A DNA stretch of 20,500 bases. Source: Clostridia bacterium (lineage in GTDB: Bacteria > Bacillota > Clostridia > Christensenellales > Borkfalkiaceae). Every line of letters starts with the position of its first letter. Within the stretch, counting starts at the first letter, position 1. The stretch spans positions 1 to 20,500 of the forward strand of contig CAAGGZ010000035.1 in the NCBI GenBank assembly GCA_900769545.1, written 5' to 3'. The notes beneath the pieces were generated by a model. That model saw only the letters and a program-made list of their open reading frames with translations, made no database searches and was not told the DNA's origin. Positions 1 to 7,933 of the stretch are shown piece by piece. The translations under genes and the position numbers were made by a program.

Positions 1-2
1 CT

Positions 3-350
3 GTTGATTCTTTCTTTAAAGGAAATATTGAGCTTATCAATAATTTTATGATGGCTTTGGCAGAAGAACAAATTAAAACTGCATTTGAACAATCCGAAAA
101 AGAAGTTACCGACCTTCACTCGCGTATCAGCCAAGGCATCCGCGAAGCCAAACGAAACGGCACACAAATCGGGCTTGTCAAAGGAACAACGCTTACCACG
201 AAGAAATCGCTTGACTGCAAAACTATCATTAAGAAACACGCCAAAGATTTTGGTGGCACATTAGAAGATCCCGACGTTATGAAACTCTGCGGTTGTTCTA
301 GAAACTCTTATTATAAGTACAAACGAGAAATTAAAGAATGTAAAAATTAA
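3..350 (+). CDS. Serine recombinase (resolvase/invertase family), C-terminal part only
   Basis: The frame is open from base 3 through the left edge, so this is the last 115 or so residues of a longer protein and the ATG at 48 is internal. What is visible resembles the end of a small serine recombinase. There is a long amphipathic helix with EEQIKTAFEQSEKEVTDLHS, then RISQGIREAKRNGTQIG, which matches the E-helix to DNA-binding transition (typically RxREGIxxAKxxGxxxG). A small basic HTH-like tail follows (SRNSYYKYKREIK). The catalytic N-terminal domain with the active serine is not in the window, so activity cannot be judged. Such enzymes catalyse site-specific DNA inversion, resolution or transposition. 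The gene converges on the operon at 371 with only 20 bases between stops. It may be the recombination gene of a mobile element that carries that operon, but no att sites are visible. Confidence 0.72.
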   Translation, partial: VDSFFKGNIELINNFMMALAEEQIKTAFEQSEKEVTDLHSRISQGIREAKRNGTQIGLVKGTTLTTKKSLDCKTIIKKHAKDFGGTLEDPDVMKLCGCSRNSYYKYKREIKECKN

Positions 351-370
351 GAATCTTTTTCCCTTTTAAA

Positions 371-1222
371 TTACAACTCAATTTCTTCTTTTTGTTTTAC
401 TTCTTCTAAAAACACCTTAACCGTTTCAATGGGAATAATATAATTCATTAAACGCTCATCCTTTCTTGATCCCTTCACTATTCCCATTAGCTCTCCACGA
501 GCATTAAATACAGGACCACCTGAACTACCTTGTGTAACGGGAGCAGAAATTAAAATATATTCCACTCCACCGACCTTTCTATGTATATCACTTACAATAC
601 CTTCTACGATACACAAACCGTCACCCCTATTGTTTCCAATAGCGTAAACGGGTTCGCCCGGTGTCGTTTCCTTATCAGAGAATACAACCGTTTCAACATT
701 TTCGTCAAGGTCTATTTTGAGCAACGCTAAATCGTTTTCGGGATTTGCATAAACAAATTCCGCATCAAACTTGTAGCCATCAGCTCCACATTCGCCAAAA
801 ATGTCATCACTTATTCCAACGACGTTTCTATCTTCATCAAAGTCCATAACCACGTGAGCATTTGTCACGAAATATCCTTTAGAAGATACGAACATACCCG
901 TCCCAACCTTTGAACCACCATCGGCACTTGCAAAGATAGCAACCGTATTTTTAATGGCTTTCTTGTAAATTTCAGTTGCCGTACTTTCGGTGCTTTCTTT
1001 AATAGGTTCGCTTTTCGGCTCTTCGATTGCTTCTTGAACCTCTTCAACCTTTTTAGCTTGCTCTTTTGCTAAAATCTTTTGATATTTTTCATACTCAGAA
1101 AGACGTGCATCACAAGCAACGCATTGACAAACCTTAAAGACAAGCCCGTCGTGTTCTTCTGTATTAAGTTTTTTGAGTTCTCCTGCCCCACAAATAGGGC
1201 AGGATTTAATTTCGTATGACAT
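371..1222 (-). CDS. Zinc-ribbon trypsin-like (HtrA/S1C type) serine protease, cytosolic
   Basis: This 283-residue protein has an N-terminal zinc ribbon (C8/C11 and C34/C37), a charged Glu/Lys linker (about 45-80) and a trypsin-fold protease domain (about 85-275). The catalytic triad is readable as H123 in TNAHVV, D164 in ENDLALLKID and S234 in TQGSSGGPVF. The last motif has the DegP-like G-x-S-G-G-P form, so the enzyme should be active. There is no signal peptide, membrane span or PDZ domain, unlike housekeeping HtrA/DegP, so it probably acts in the cytosol. The start has a strong Shine-Dalgarno AGGAG at 1228-1232. It is the last gene of the operon, 17 bases after the RES gene. As a free-standing cytosolic protease next to TIR and RES proteins it could be an effector, or could activate a partner by cleavage. 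Protease assignment is firm; role is inference. Confidence 0.9.
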   Translation of the reverse strand: MSYEIKSCPICGAGELKKLNTEEHDGLVFKVCQCVACDARLSEYEKYQKILAKEQAKKVEEVQEAIEEPKSEPIKESTESTATEIYKKAIKNTVAIFASADGGSKVGTGMFVSSKGYFVTNAHVVMDFDEDRNVVGISDDIFGECGADGYKFDAEFVYANPENDLALLKIDLDENVETVVFSDKETTPGEPVYAIGNNRGDGLCIVEGIVSDIHRKVGGVEYILISAPVTQGSSGGPVFNARGELMGIVKGSRKDERLMNYIIPIETVKVFLEEVKQKEEIEL

Positions 1223-1239
1223 AACAACTCCTATATTAA

Positions 1240-2286
1240 TTACAGGTTAACATTCTTAATCAAATCATTAAAACTCTTTCGTATATATTTATCGAATTGA
1301 TAAAAATCACTAAAGCCGTATTTAAAATTTGTAGCAGAAAAATTAGTCATTAACTTATTATAACAAGAATCATCTCCCATATATGGATCTCCTTTTTCGG
1401 GCAAAGGTAGCGACAAAAACTCGCCATAATTTATAGCGTTCGACATTATAATATTTTCCTTTAATGCGGTAAGCGCTTCATAGCGATTTTCTTGTTTTGC
1501 AATAATTGCTAAACATAAATTCAATGGATAATGATATGGATAATCTTGCATTTGTTTAGATAAGTAAGCAATACCATTAATTTCTTGCTCTGCAACAACC
1601 TGCATAAATAGTTGAGAAATAATGTATTCGGAATGAAAGCATCTATCTTTCTCTTGAACAACAAATGAAGTAGCAATAATTAACGGATATATAACAATAT
1701 CATCAAAATCCTTCTTCTTTTCTATTTCAACCCAATTTGTGCACGCCAAATTAACAATCCTTATACTATCATCCACTTTACATCCTGACACAAACATTTG
1801 GCTATACACAGGCTTTTGCAACTCTAACCACGTAACATACGAAGTTTTACCCAAATATATACAAGGACATCCTGAAATACTAAAGCGCTGATTTTGTACT
1901 CTACCTCGCAAATTAAAAGGAATATGTAGCATTGCTTGAGAATTAAAGCTATCATTTGTCTCGCCTACACGAGCTTTGTAATAAATTTCTTTTCCTATAA
2001 AAACCTCTTCTTTACTATACAGCTTTGAAGCCACTGTAACAAAATCTTTTTTATCTTTTAATAAGCTGTACAAGTCTTTCATCAATTCAACCGCTTCCGA
2101 TATTTTAGATGAATAAAATAATTCTACAGCTCTTAATATTTGTGAATTAATATCTTTTACGCAGAATTTGATTTCATCATCAATATCAAATTTACATATT
2201 TCATCCGCATAATCTTTCAGCGCCTTTTCTAACTCAAAATAATATTCGCAATCTTTTTCAATTTTAATTGGTAATACAAATTTCAT
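1240..2286 (-). CDS. RES-domain protein (putative NAD+-consuming enzyme) with N- and C-terminal extensions
   Basis: I chose the ATG at 2284-2286 (348 residues) because GAGAGG sits 7 bases upstream; a TTG at 2301 would add five residues. The central part looks like a RES domain: YYKARVG (R106), NLRGRVQNQRFS (R129), CIYLGKTSYVTWLEL (E155) and, after a beta-rich stretch, FHSEYIISQLFMQ (S219 or S224) followed by INGIAYLS. The order Arg, Glu, Ser gives the RES family its name, and characterised members such as the mycobacterial toxin MbcT break down NAD+. About 100 helical residues precede the domain and about 100 follow, so this is much longer than stand-alone RES toxins, and no obvious Xre-type antitoxin lies beside it. 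It sits between the large TIR protein and the protease. The family call rests on motif reading alone; enzymatic activity is inference. Confidence 0.62.
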   Translation of the reverse strand: MKFVLPIKIEKDCEYYFELEKALKDYADEICKFDIDDEIKFCVKDINSQILRAVELFYSSKISEAVELMKDLYSLLKDKKDFVTVASKLYSKEEVFIGKEIYYKARVGETNDSFNSQAMLHIPFNLRGRVQNQRFSISGCPCIYLGKTSYVTWLELQKPVYSQMFVSGCKVDDSIRIVNLACTNWVEIEKKKDFDDIVIYPLIIATSFVVQEKDRCFHSEYIISQLFMQVVAEQEINGIAYLSKQMQDYPYHYPLNLCLAIIAKQENRYEALTALKENIIMSNAINYGEFLSLPLPEKGDPYMGDDSCYNKLMTNFSATNFKYGFSDFYQFDKYIRKSFNDLIKNVNL

Positions 2287-2334
2287 CTTTATGCCTCTCA
2301 ACTGCGCTCAAACTTCTATTCTTGACTATACAAT

Positions 2335-5300
2335 TCAACTTATCGTTCCATCATTGCAAACAACAGTAATTACAGTAGAACCATAACCTATTTGAAATTG
2401 AACATATATTCTCTTTGTTCCAATTAGGCTTGTCCATTCAACCATTTTGCCATCGTATAAAACCTTTTGAAGAGAACCACAATCAAATAAAATGTCCGCC
2501 CCCATACTTTGGATACTATATGGTATTGTAAGTTCTTTGATCGAATAGCAACACATAAAAGCACCATTGCCAATTTCAACCACACTATTGGGAATAATTA
2601 TTGTTTCTAAATTATAACAATTATAAAAAGCATATTTAGGAATCTGTGTTATATTAGAAAGTGTTATACTCTTTATATCTTTACATTGACGAAAAGCGTT
2701 ATAAAATTTATAATCTACCCCTCCCAATTTATTAGGTAGCACAATAATAGAACTTTTACCAACATACCCCAACAAAATACAAGTACTTCCATTTTTATAA
2801 TACATAAAATCATCTTGATAATAGATTTTACTTGTTCCATTACTTTGAGTATAAACATTATATTCTTCATTCAGGAATGAATTTGTTTTTCCCTCAAAAA
2901 ATGATACCGTAGATAAATTTAATACTTCTATTAATTGTTCACAATTGCTAAAAGCATCATTAGGTATATTTGTCACTCCTGAACCAATAGTTACTTTTGC
3001 CAATCGCATACAAGTTCTAAACGCCCCACTACCTATTTGCTTGACACTATTGGGTATTACTAGTTCTAACAATCCTTCACACTCACCAAAAGCCCAATAA
3101 CCAATTGATTCAATACCTTCTTCAAGTTGTAACACTCTCATATTTTCACATCTTAAAAAAGCGTATTCACCAATATTTTTTACCCCCGAACTAATTGTTA
3201 TATTTTTTATATTCAAGCTATCACAAAAAGACCACTGATAAATATCATAAGAGTTGTTTTTATATGTCTTTGGCAATATCAATTCACGTTGAGCTCCAAT
3301 ATATCCTACTAAGTACGTTTTTGACGCATCTTCATAAAAAATATATCCATTGTCATCTACATGTATCCTAGAACTCCCCGATGTTGTCGTATATAAATTA
3401 AGATATTGAGAACTTTTAATACCCAATGTCAAAGATGATTTATTATATATCTCTATATATGAACCCGCAAAAGAATCCGCCGAAACATTTCGTAGGTTTT
3501 TTGAAATAGTTAAACATTTTACTGCATCAAAAGCCTGCTTCCCTATTGTTTCTATTGAGTCTGCTAATATAACTTCCTCAATTCTCAACCAAGAAAATGC
3601 ATAATCACCTATTTCAGTACATACGCTACCTTCTTCAAATAAAACTTTTTTAATACTTGGTGTTCCAATGCTTCCAACGCTAAACATAGACTTTGGAATT
3701 TTCGTCAATTTGCGTCCAAATGTTAGTGTTATACCCGACGAATCATTCCCTGCATATAAAAAAGCCGTCGAATCTGATGAAATAAGATTTATTGCATTAA
3801 TATTTATTTTTTCCAAAGACAAACAACCATAAAAAGCTTTTGCTCCAATGTTCTCTATATATTCGGGTATTGTAATCTCCTTTAACTTTGTATTATTACA
3901 AAAAGCACCCGTTCCTATATTTTTTACCGTATATCCATTGATGGTAAGTGGCACTGTAACATTTTCTTCTTCCCCTTGATATCCCGTAATAGTTGCCGCA
4001 TCATTAGATACTGTATAAGTAAAACCACTAACATCTTCGGGTTCCCATAACGCATACAACACGTATGTTGAGTTTGCCCCCATAGTATATAATGCTTTAT
4101 CCGTATATTCCACCACACCATTAGGGCTCGTAGACCAACCTGAAAAAACATATCCGTAGTACATATAATCACAAACATATAAATTAGCAGAAGCATCCGT
4201 TTTTAGTGTTTGATTGGACATTGTTCCTGTCCCACCGTTGGGATTGAATATAATTGTGTTAGCATTCGCTTGCCATACTGCATACAAATGGTATTCGGAA
4301 GCTGTTCCCATCGTATATAACTCAGCGTCAGTATAGACAACTTCGCCGCTTGCTGTTTCAGCCCATCCAATAAATGTATATCCTTTATAATTAAATGAGT
4401 TAGCCGGTAATGCAATGGATTCATCGGTTTTAATATTTATCGTGTTTTCAGTGTTTGTCTTATTGTTTGCGTGCAACATTAAAACATTTGTATTTGCAGA
4501 CCATACAGCATACAAGATTACATCTTGAGTCCCCATTATTAATTGAGCACATTCATCATAACGCACAGAATCATTACCATTTAAGCCCCAACCTTCAAAT
4601 GTATATCCTGCTCGAATAAATGTATTAGATGGTAATACAAGCATCTCATCGGTTTTAGCCTGAACGTTGCTCATCAATCCTGTCCCACCGTTGGGATTGA
4701 ATATAATTGTGTTGGTATTCGCTTGCCATACTGCATACAAATGGTATTCGAAAGCTGTTCCCATTGTATATACCGCACCGTCAGTATAGACAACTTCGCC
4801 ACTTGCTGTTTCAGCCCATCCTATAAACGTATATCCCGCTTTAGTAAATAAACACTTATTTAATTTTTCATTCGCATCGGTAGGAATTTTTTGTTCCGGC
4901 ATTATTCCTGTCCCACCATTCGATGAATAAATAATTTCGTTTTCATTTGCCGTCCAAACAGCATATAGATTTGTAACCATTTCTTTTCCAACGGAAAAAG
5001 AACCTTTATCAAATGCTATCATTTCTCCGTTGGGTTGCAAACTCCATCCTGAAAAAGTATATCCATCTAAGATAAATTTATTTTCCATAAGAATAGCCGC
5101 AGTTCTGCTTTCAACCTGCTGACTATTCATTACACCTTGTCCACCATTAGAATTATAAACAATGGTAACATAGCCATATATTATCTTAGCATTGCAAAAT
5201 CCATTCCATTGCGCATTCCATCCATTAGGAATATCAGCAACGCCTTCTAAAATAATTTCCTGTTCATTTGTCCAACCATAAAAGACAGATGTCCCCATTG

Positions 5301-6990
5301 TGACAACTGTAGATGGAATTTCAAGAGAAGATATAGATGTACAACCAGAAAATGCTTTTGCGCCAATTGTATGAATTGTATTTGGCAATAAAATAGTTGT
5401 AATCTTATCTCGACTATCAAACGCCATTGAAGAAATTTCCACCACATTTTTTTCATTGATTTTTTGTGGAATTTCAATCTCTGTGTTATTTCCTATATAT
5501 TTATCAATTGATATTGCCCCATCAGAACGTTCACTATATTGAAAGTTAATTTCTACACTTTCAGACATTTGAATTGTCTCTTCTGCGATTAAATAATAGC
5601 TAAAATGATTAGTGGTAAATGAGATTTTTCCATCAGAAACGGTTGATGACATTTTTTCACTCGTTGATGCTCCAATATAATAAACAACCGCTCTTGAAAC
5701 ATCAATATCATTAGGAATAGGCATAGTTACAATAGCATTGCCATCTATCGTCACTATTTCATTATTATATTTCAACGTCAAATCAAAAAGGTGATAGTTT
5801 TCTTTGTCGATATTAAGTTGGTTTATAACATAACGCTCGGCAACCCCCGCATTTATCTCTTCGATTTCAAATATTGTACTTTTCGAAATCTCGTCATCCG
5901 TTAATACAATAGCTGCCCCAAATTGAGCGTTTGTAACCGATGTTACAACATCTCCTTGCGGCTTATCTTTGTTTAAGTTTGAAATTAGAACGCCAAAAAA
6001 AATTGCAACAACCGCAACCACCAAAGATAAAACAATTGGCAGTTTCTTTGTTTGTTTCTTCTTTTCAATCTTTTCTACAACAGGCTTCGGTTTTTCCTCA
6101 CCTTTAATAAGATTCTTTATAACAACGTCAAGATCACCATAAAAGCTACGCTTTGTAGCATCAAAACATTGCCTTGCCGCCAACACCTTCGGCAATTCAT
6201 TAGGCGAGAACCCATCGCACGCCACCAAAAGAGAATTTTCCTTCTTTTCACCTGCTTGAATTCGCTTTTCATATCTTGTCCACTCGTTCTTCAGCCAAGT
6301 AGACGTAATGTAATCGGGATTGCTACCATAAACCAACATAACCTTTGCGGTAGAAAGAGCGTTGAAAATATAGGGTTCATACTTTTCACCGACCTTATCG
6401 CGCAAACTCTCGCGGCTAAAGAATACACGGTATCCTTGCGAAGTTAAATGTATGTATAAATCTTGAACAGCAATACTATCTTTCGTTCTATCAATGCCAT
6501 TTGCCATATCGCTATCTTTATAGCAAAGGAAAACATCATAAGGCTTTTCTTTTCTCGCCTTTTCAACCCATTCTTTACGTACCCTTTCTATGTATTGTGC
6601 TTGAAGAATATAATATTCCTTTGTTTCCTTGTCCGCAAGCTCAATAGCTTTCTTATAATCCTTGTCGGATATAACACTTTCTATAGAGGTAGCATAGCAA
6701 GTAGGAATTTTTCTACCGTCAAAATCTTCTTCATATTTGATTCCATATTTGGAAAGTAAACGCCCCCAATACCCGTTCGGGTTTCGGGGAAACTTTTCTA
6801 TAATATCAGTATAAGCTTTTTCCGCCTCGTCAAAATCTGACAAACGCAGTTTTTGTGCAGCATGATAGAGAAGAGTTACTTCTTCATTCGATAACTCTTC
6901 TGCTTTATACGCACCACAGGCAGGACATTTCCATCGCCCATTGTGGTATTCATAATTTGCTCCACAAATGTTACATATATTCTGACTCAT
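2335..6990 (-). CDS. Zinc-ribbon/TIR/single-TM protein with Listeria-Bacteroides repeats and LRR_5 (BspA-like) ectodomain
   Basis: This is a 1551-residue protein. The order is: zinc ribbon (C6, C9, C22, C25); TPR-like helices (about 35-145); TIR domain (about 149-295, from YDVFLCYKDSD, with RVFFSRESL and the conserved WLKNE giving catalytic-Glu candidate E236); a basic stretch KKKQTKK; and one membrane span (317-336). Next come a beta domain ending FTTNHFSYYLIAE (about 345-475) and a short LRR_5 block (510-580). Five Listeria-Bacteroides repeats follow (606-982, each ending LYAVW or LYALW), then a long BspA-like LRR_5 region (1015-1545) with IPNSVxxIGxxAF-type units. The positive residues before the span predict N-in/C-out. 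The ATG overlaps the upstream stop as ATGA, so translation is coupled. I recall the first 300 residues as a module common in gut Clostridia with varied C-termini. NADase activity is plausible for TIR but untested here. Confidence 0.9.
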   Translation of the reverse strand: MSQNICNICGANYEYHNGRWKCPACGAYKAEELSNEEVTLLYHAAQKLRLSDFDEAEKAYTDIIEKFPRNPNGYWGRLLSKYGIKYEEDFDGRKIPTCYATSIESVISDKDYKKAIELADKETKEYYILQAQYIERVRKEWVEKARKEKPYDVFLCYKDSDMANGIDRTKDSIAVQDLYIHLTSQGYRVFFSRESLRDKVGEKYEPYIFNALSTAKVMLVYGSNPDYITSTWLKNEWTRYEKRIQAGEKKENSLLVACDGFSPNELPKVLAARQCFDATKRSFYGDLDVVIKNLIKGEEKPKPVVEKIEKKKQTKKLPIVLSLVVAVVAIFFGVLISNLNKDKPQGDVVTSVTNAQFGAAIVLTDDEISKSTIFEIEEINAGVAERYVINQLNIDKENYHLFDLTLKYNNEIVTIDGNAIVTMPIPNDIDVSRAVVYYIGASTSEKMSSTVSDGKISFTTNHFSYYLIAEETIQMSESVEINFQYSERSDGAISIDKYIGNNTEIEIPQKINEKNVVEISSMAFDSRDKITTILLPNTIHTIGAKAFSGCTSISSLEIPSTVVTMGTSVFYGWTNEQEIILEGVADIPNGWNAQWNGFCNAKIIYGYVTIVYNSNGGQGVMNSQQVESRTAAILMENKFILDGYTFSGWSLQPNGEMIAFDKGSFSVGKEMVTNLYAVWTANENEIIYSSNGGTGIMPEQKIPTDANEKLNKCLFTKAGYTFIGWAETASGEVVYTDGAVYTMGTAFEYHLYAVWQANTNTIIFNPNGGTGLMSNVQAKTDEMLVLPSNTFIRAGYTFEGWGLNGNDSVRYDECAQLIMGTQDVILYAVWSANTNVLMLHANNKTNTENTINIKTDESIALPANSFNYKGYTFIGWAETASGEVVYTDAELYTMGTASEYHLYAVWQANANTIIFNPNGGTGTMSNQTLKTDASANLYVCDYMYYGYVFSGWSTSPNGVVEYTDKALYTMGANSTYVLYALWEPEDVSGFTYTVSNDAATITGYQGEEENVTVPLTINGYTVKNIGTGAFCNNTKLKEITIPEYIENIGAKAFYGCLSLEKININAINLISSDSTAFLYAGNDSSGITLTFGRKLTKIPKSMFSVGSIGTPSIKKVLFEEGSVCTEIGDYAFSWLRIEEVILADSIETIGKQAFDAVKCLTISKNLRNVSADSFAGSYIEIYNKSSLTLGIKSSQYLNLYTTTSGSSRIHVDDNGYIFYEDASKTYLVGYIGAQRELILPKTYKNNSYDIYQWSFCDSLNIKNITISSGVKNIGEYAFLRCENMRVLQLEEGIESIGYWAFGECEGLLELVIPNSVKQIGSGAFRTCMRLAKVTIGSGVTNIPNDAFSNCEQLIEVLNLSTVSFFEGKTNSFLNEEYNVYTQSNGTSKIYYQDDFMYYKNGSTCILLGYVGKSSIIVLPNKLGGVDYKFYNAFRQCKDIKSITLSNITQIPKYAFYNCYNLETIIIPNSVVEIGNGAFMCCYSIKELTIPYSIQSMGADILFDCGSLQKVLYDGKMVEWTSLIGTKRIYVQFQIGYGSTVITVVCNDGTIS
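2356..3948 (-). repeat. LRR_5 (BspA-like) repeat region of the large TIR protein
   Basis: Residues about 1015-1545 contain repeated units of the form IGxxAFxxCxxLxxIxIPxSVxxIG, typically 20-25 residues apart, for example SVKQIGSGAF, SVVEIGNGAF and GVKNIGEYAF. Between blocks are longer insertions with two similar segments, YIFYEDASKTYLVGYIG and FMYYKNGSTCILLGYVG, which look like a duplicated beta module. These repeats are ligand-binding solenoids in other surface proteins. Confidence 0.85.
4226..4383 (-). repeat. Direct DNA repeat, copy A (inside the TIR-LRR gene)
   Basis: This stretch of about 158 bases is nearly identical to 4679-4836, at an offset of 453 bases, exactly two protein repeats (151 codons). 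It begins at cctgtcccaccgttgggat and runs to the codons for GYTFIGW. Only scattered substitutions are seen by eye, far fewer than between the other repeats, pointing to recent duplication or gene conversion. Confidence 0.85.
4679..4836 (-). repeat. Direct DNA repeat, copy B (inside the TIR-LRR gene)
   Basis: Partner of 4226-4383 in the same orientation and frame. Recombination between the two copies would remove or add 453 bases (two repeats) without breaking the frame, so ectodomain length could vary among strains. Confidence 0.85.
5983..6042 (-). other. Single membrane span of the large TIR protein
   Basis: Residues 317-336 form a 20-residue, almost purely aliphatic stretch with no charge, preceded by KKKQTKK and followed by NLNKDKPQGD. 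By the positive-inside rule the zinc ribbon and TIR face the cytosol, while all repeats lie outside or in the cell wall. It can serve as an uncleaved signal-anchor, since no N-terminal signal peptide is present. Confidence 0.8.
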
Positions 6991-7901
6991 GTGTTAAATC
7001 CATGTCCTTTTGCGTCTATTCTAATAAACATTGTATTATTTGCTTGATAACGCACCGTTAAGTCATGCCCATCTGCATTATCAGCCCAAAAATAATCATT
7101 TCCTCTACTATACTCTATATTAAATCCAGCATCCCAGCATGTATCTACATACTCTTTATATTCTTCCTTTGTTATACTCCCAATATAAATTACAAAGCCG
7201 TAATCCGTTTCCCATTCTATCTTCCCAAATAACGATTCAGGAATAGGCACTAATTGAGCCAAATCACTTCTAGGCCAAGAAATTTCCGACATTTGAGTTG
7301 TACTAGGCGTGAACGGGTCAGAAAGCTCAAAATCCTCTAAAGATGCATATGTAAAAGTACAAGGCAAAAATAATATACAAGCTACAATAAATGCTATAAT
7401 TTGTAACCCTTTAATTTTTTCAGGCACAACCCCCAGTCCAATAAGAAAACAAAGAACAAATAAACTCGTCATTATAACAGCAATTATTCCTGTTGCAATC
7501 TTACCATCCTTAAAAGCTACGGCACAAATCATAGCAGAAAATACCATTAAAATAATTATTGCTATCCTTAACTTACTTTTCTTAAAAAGTTTTACTCGCT
7601 TTTCTGTTTCCTCTTTTTCTTCACGGGCAAACTCGTGCTGCATACGTTCACGTTCAAGCTCACGTTTACCTTGTTCTACTTCGCGGTAAGCTTGTGTTCT
7701 ATCTTTCTCAACTTCTGTATAAGCCTTAGCGCGGATTTCTTCTACCTTTTCGTCGTTACTTTGACGGAGAATATCGGCAGTACGAAATTTTTTACCACAG
7801 CTTAAACATGTAACGAAACTATCCCCGTCCAATAAATCCGCCGCAGAAAAATCCCCGCCGCAGTCAGGACAAGTTAAACTTTTTGCACTTTTTGTTTCCA
7901 T
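6987..7901 (-). CDS. Zinc-ribbon, coiled-coil, three-TM protein with C-terminal DUF6591-like domain
   Basis: I chose the ATG at 7899-7901 (304 residues) because AGAGGG lies 7 bases upstream; a TTG at 7922 would add seven residues but has no such site. The parts are: a zinc ribbon (C11, C14, C32, C35); a charged helix rich in Glu/Arg/Lys (about 49-104) likely to form a coiled coil; three hydrophobic segments (about 112-129, 135-156, 165-186); and a C-terminal soluble domain (about 208-304) with WPRSDLAQLVPIP, YIGSITKEEYKEYVDTCWDAGF and DLTVRYQANNTMFIRI. That last pattern resembles a small domain I remember as DUF6591, found in many Bacillota membrane proteins; the name is tentative. The stop overlaps the next ATG by four bases (ATGA), so it is probably made in step with the TIR-TM protein and may be its membrane partner. 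Function is unknown. Confidence 0.8.
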   Translation of the reverse strand: METKSAKSLTCPDCGGDFSAADLLDGDSFVTCLSCGKKFRTADILRQSNDEKVEEIRAKAYTEVEKDRTQAYREVEQGKRELERERMQHEFAREEKEETEKRVKLFKKSKLRIAIIILMVFSAMICAVAFKDGKIATGIIAVIMTSLFVLCFLIGLGVVPEKIKGLQIIAFIVACILFLPCTFTYASLEDFELSDPFTPSTTQMSEISWPRSDLAQLVPIPESLFGKIEWETDYGFVIYIGSITKEEYKEYVDTCWDAGFNIEYSRGNDYFWADNADGHDLTVRYQANNTMFIRIDAKGHGFNT

Positions 7902-7933
7902 TTCTAATCCCTCTAATGACAAAAGTAAACAGC

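Larger units (their letters stand above)
4045..5175 (-). repeat. Five tandem Listeria-Bacteroides (InlB B-repeat-like) protein repeats
   Basis: Five repeats end at conserved Trp residues 679, 755, 830, 906 and 982, a period of 75-76 residues. Each starts with a strand such as NTIIFNPNGGTG, passes through GYTFxGW and closes with LYAVW plus a short polar linker. This is the Flg_new/List_Bact_rpt pattern found in Gram-positive and Bacteroidetes surface proteins, where such repeats act as stalks or ligand-binding modules. Repeat 4 has a degenerate opening strand (MLHANNKTNTEN). Confidence 0.85.

Noticed and set aside
351..370. Bidirectional terminator between the recombinase and protease stops
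   Set aside because: Only 20 bases are available and no stable inverted repeat could be found there or just inside the flanking genes.
7902..7922. TTG start adding seven residues to the three-TM protein
   Set aside because: The segment contains the AGAGGG ribosome site for the ATG at 7901 and adds nothing to the zinc ribbon.
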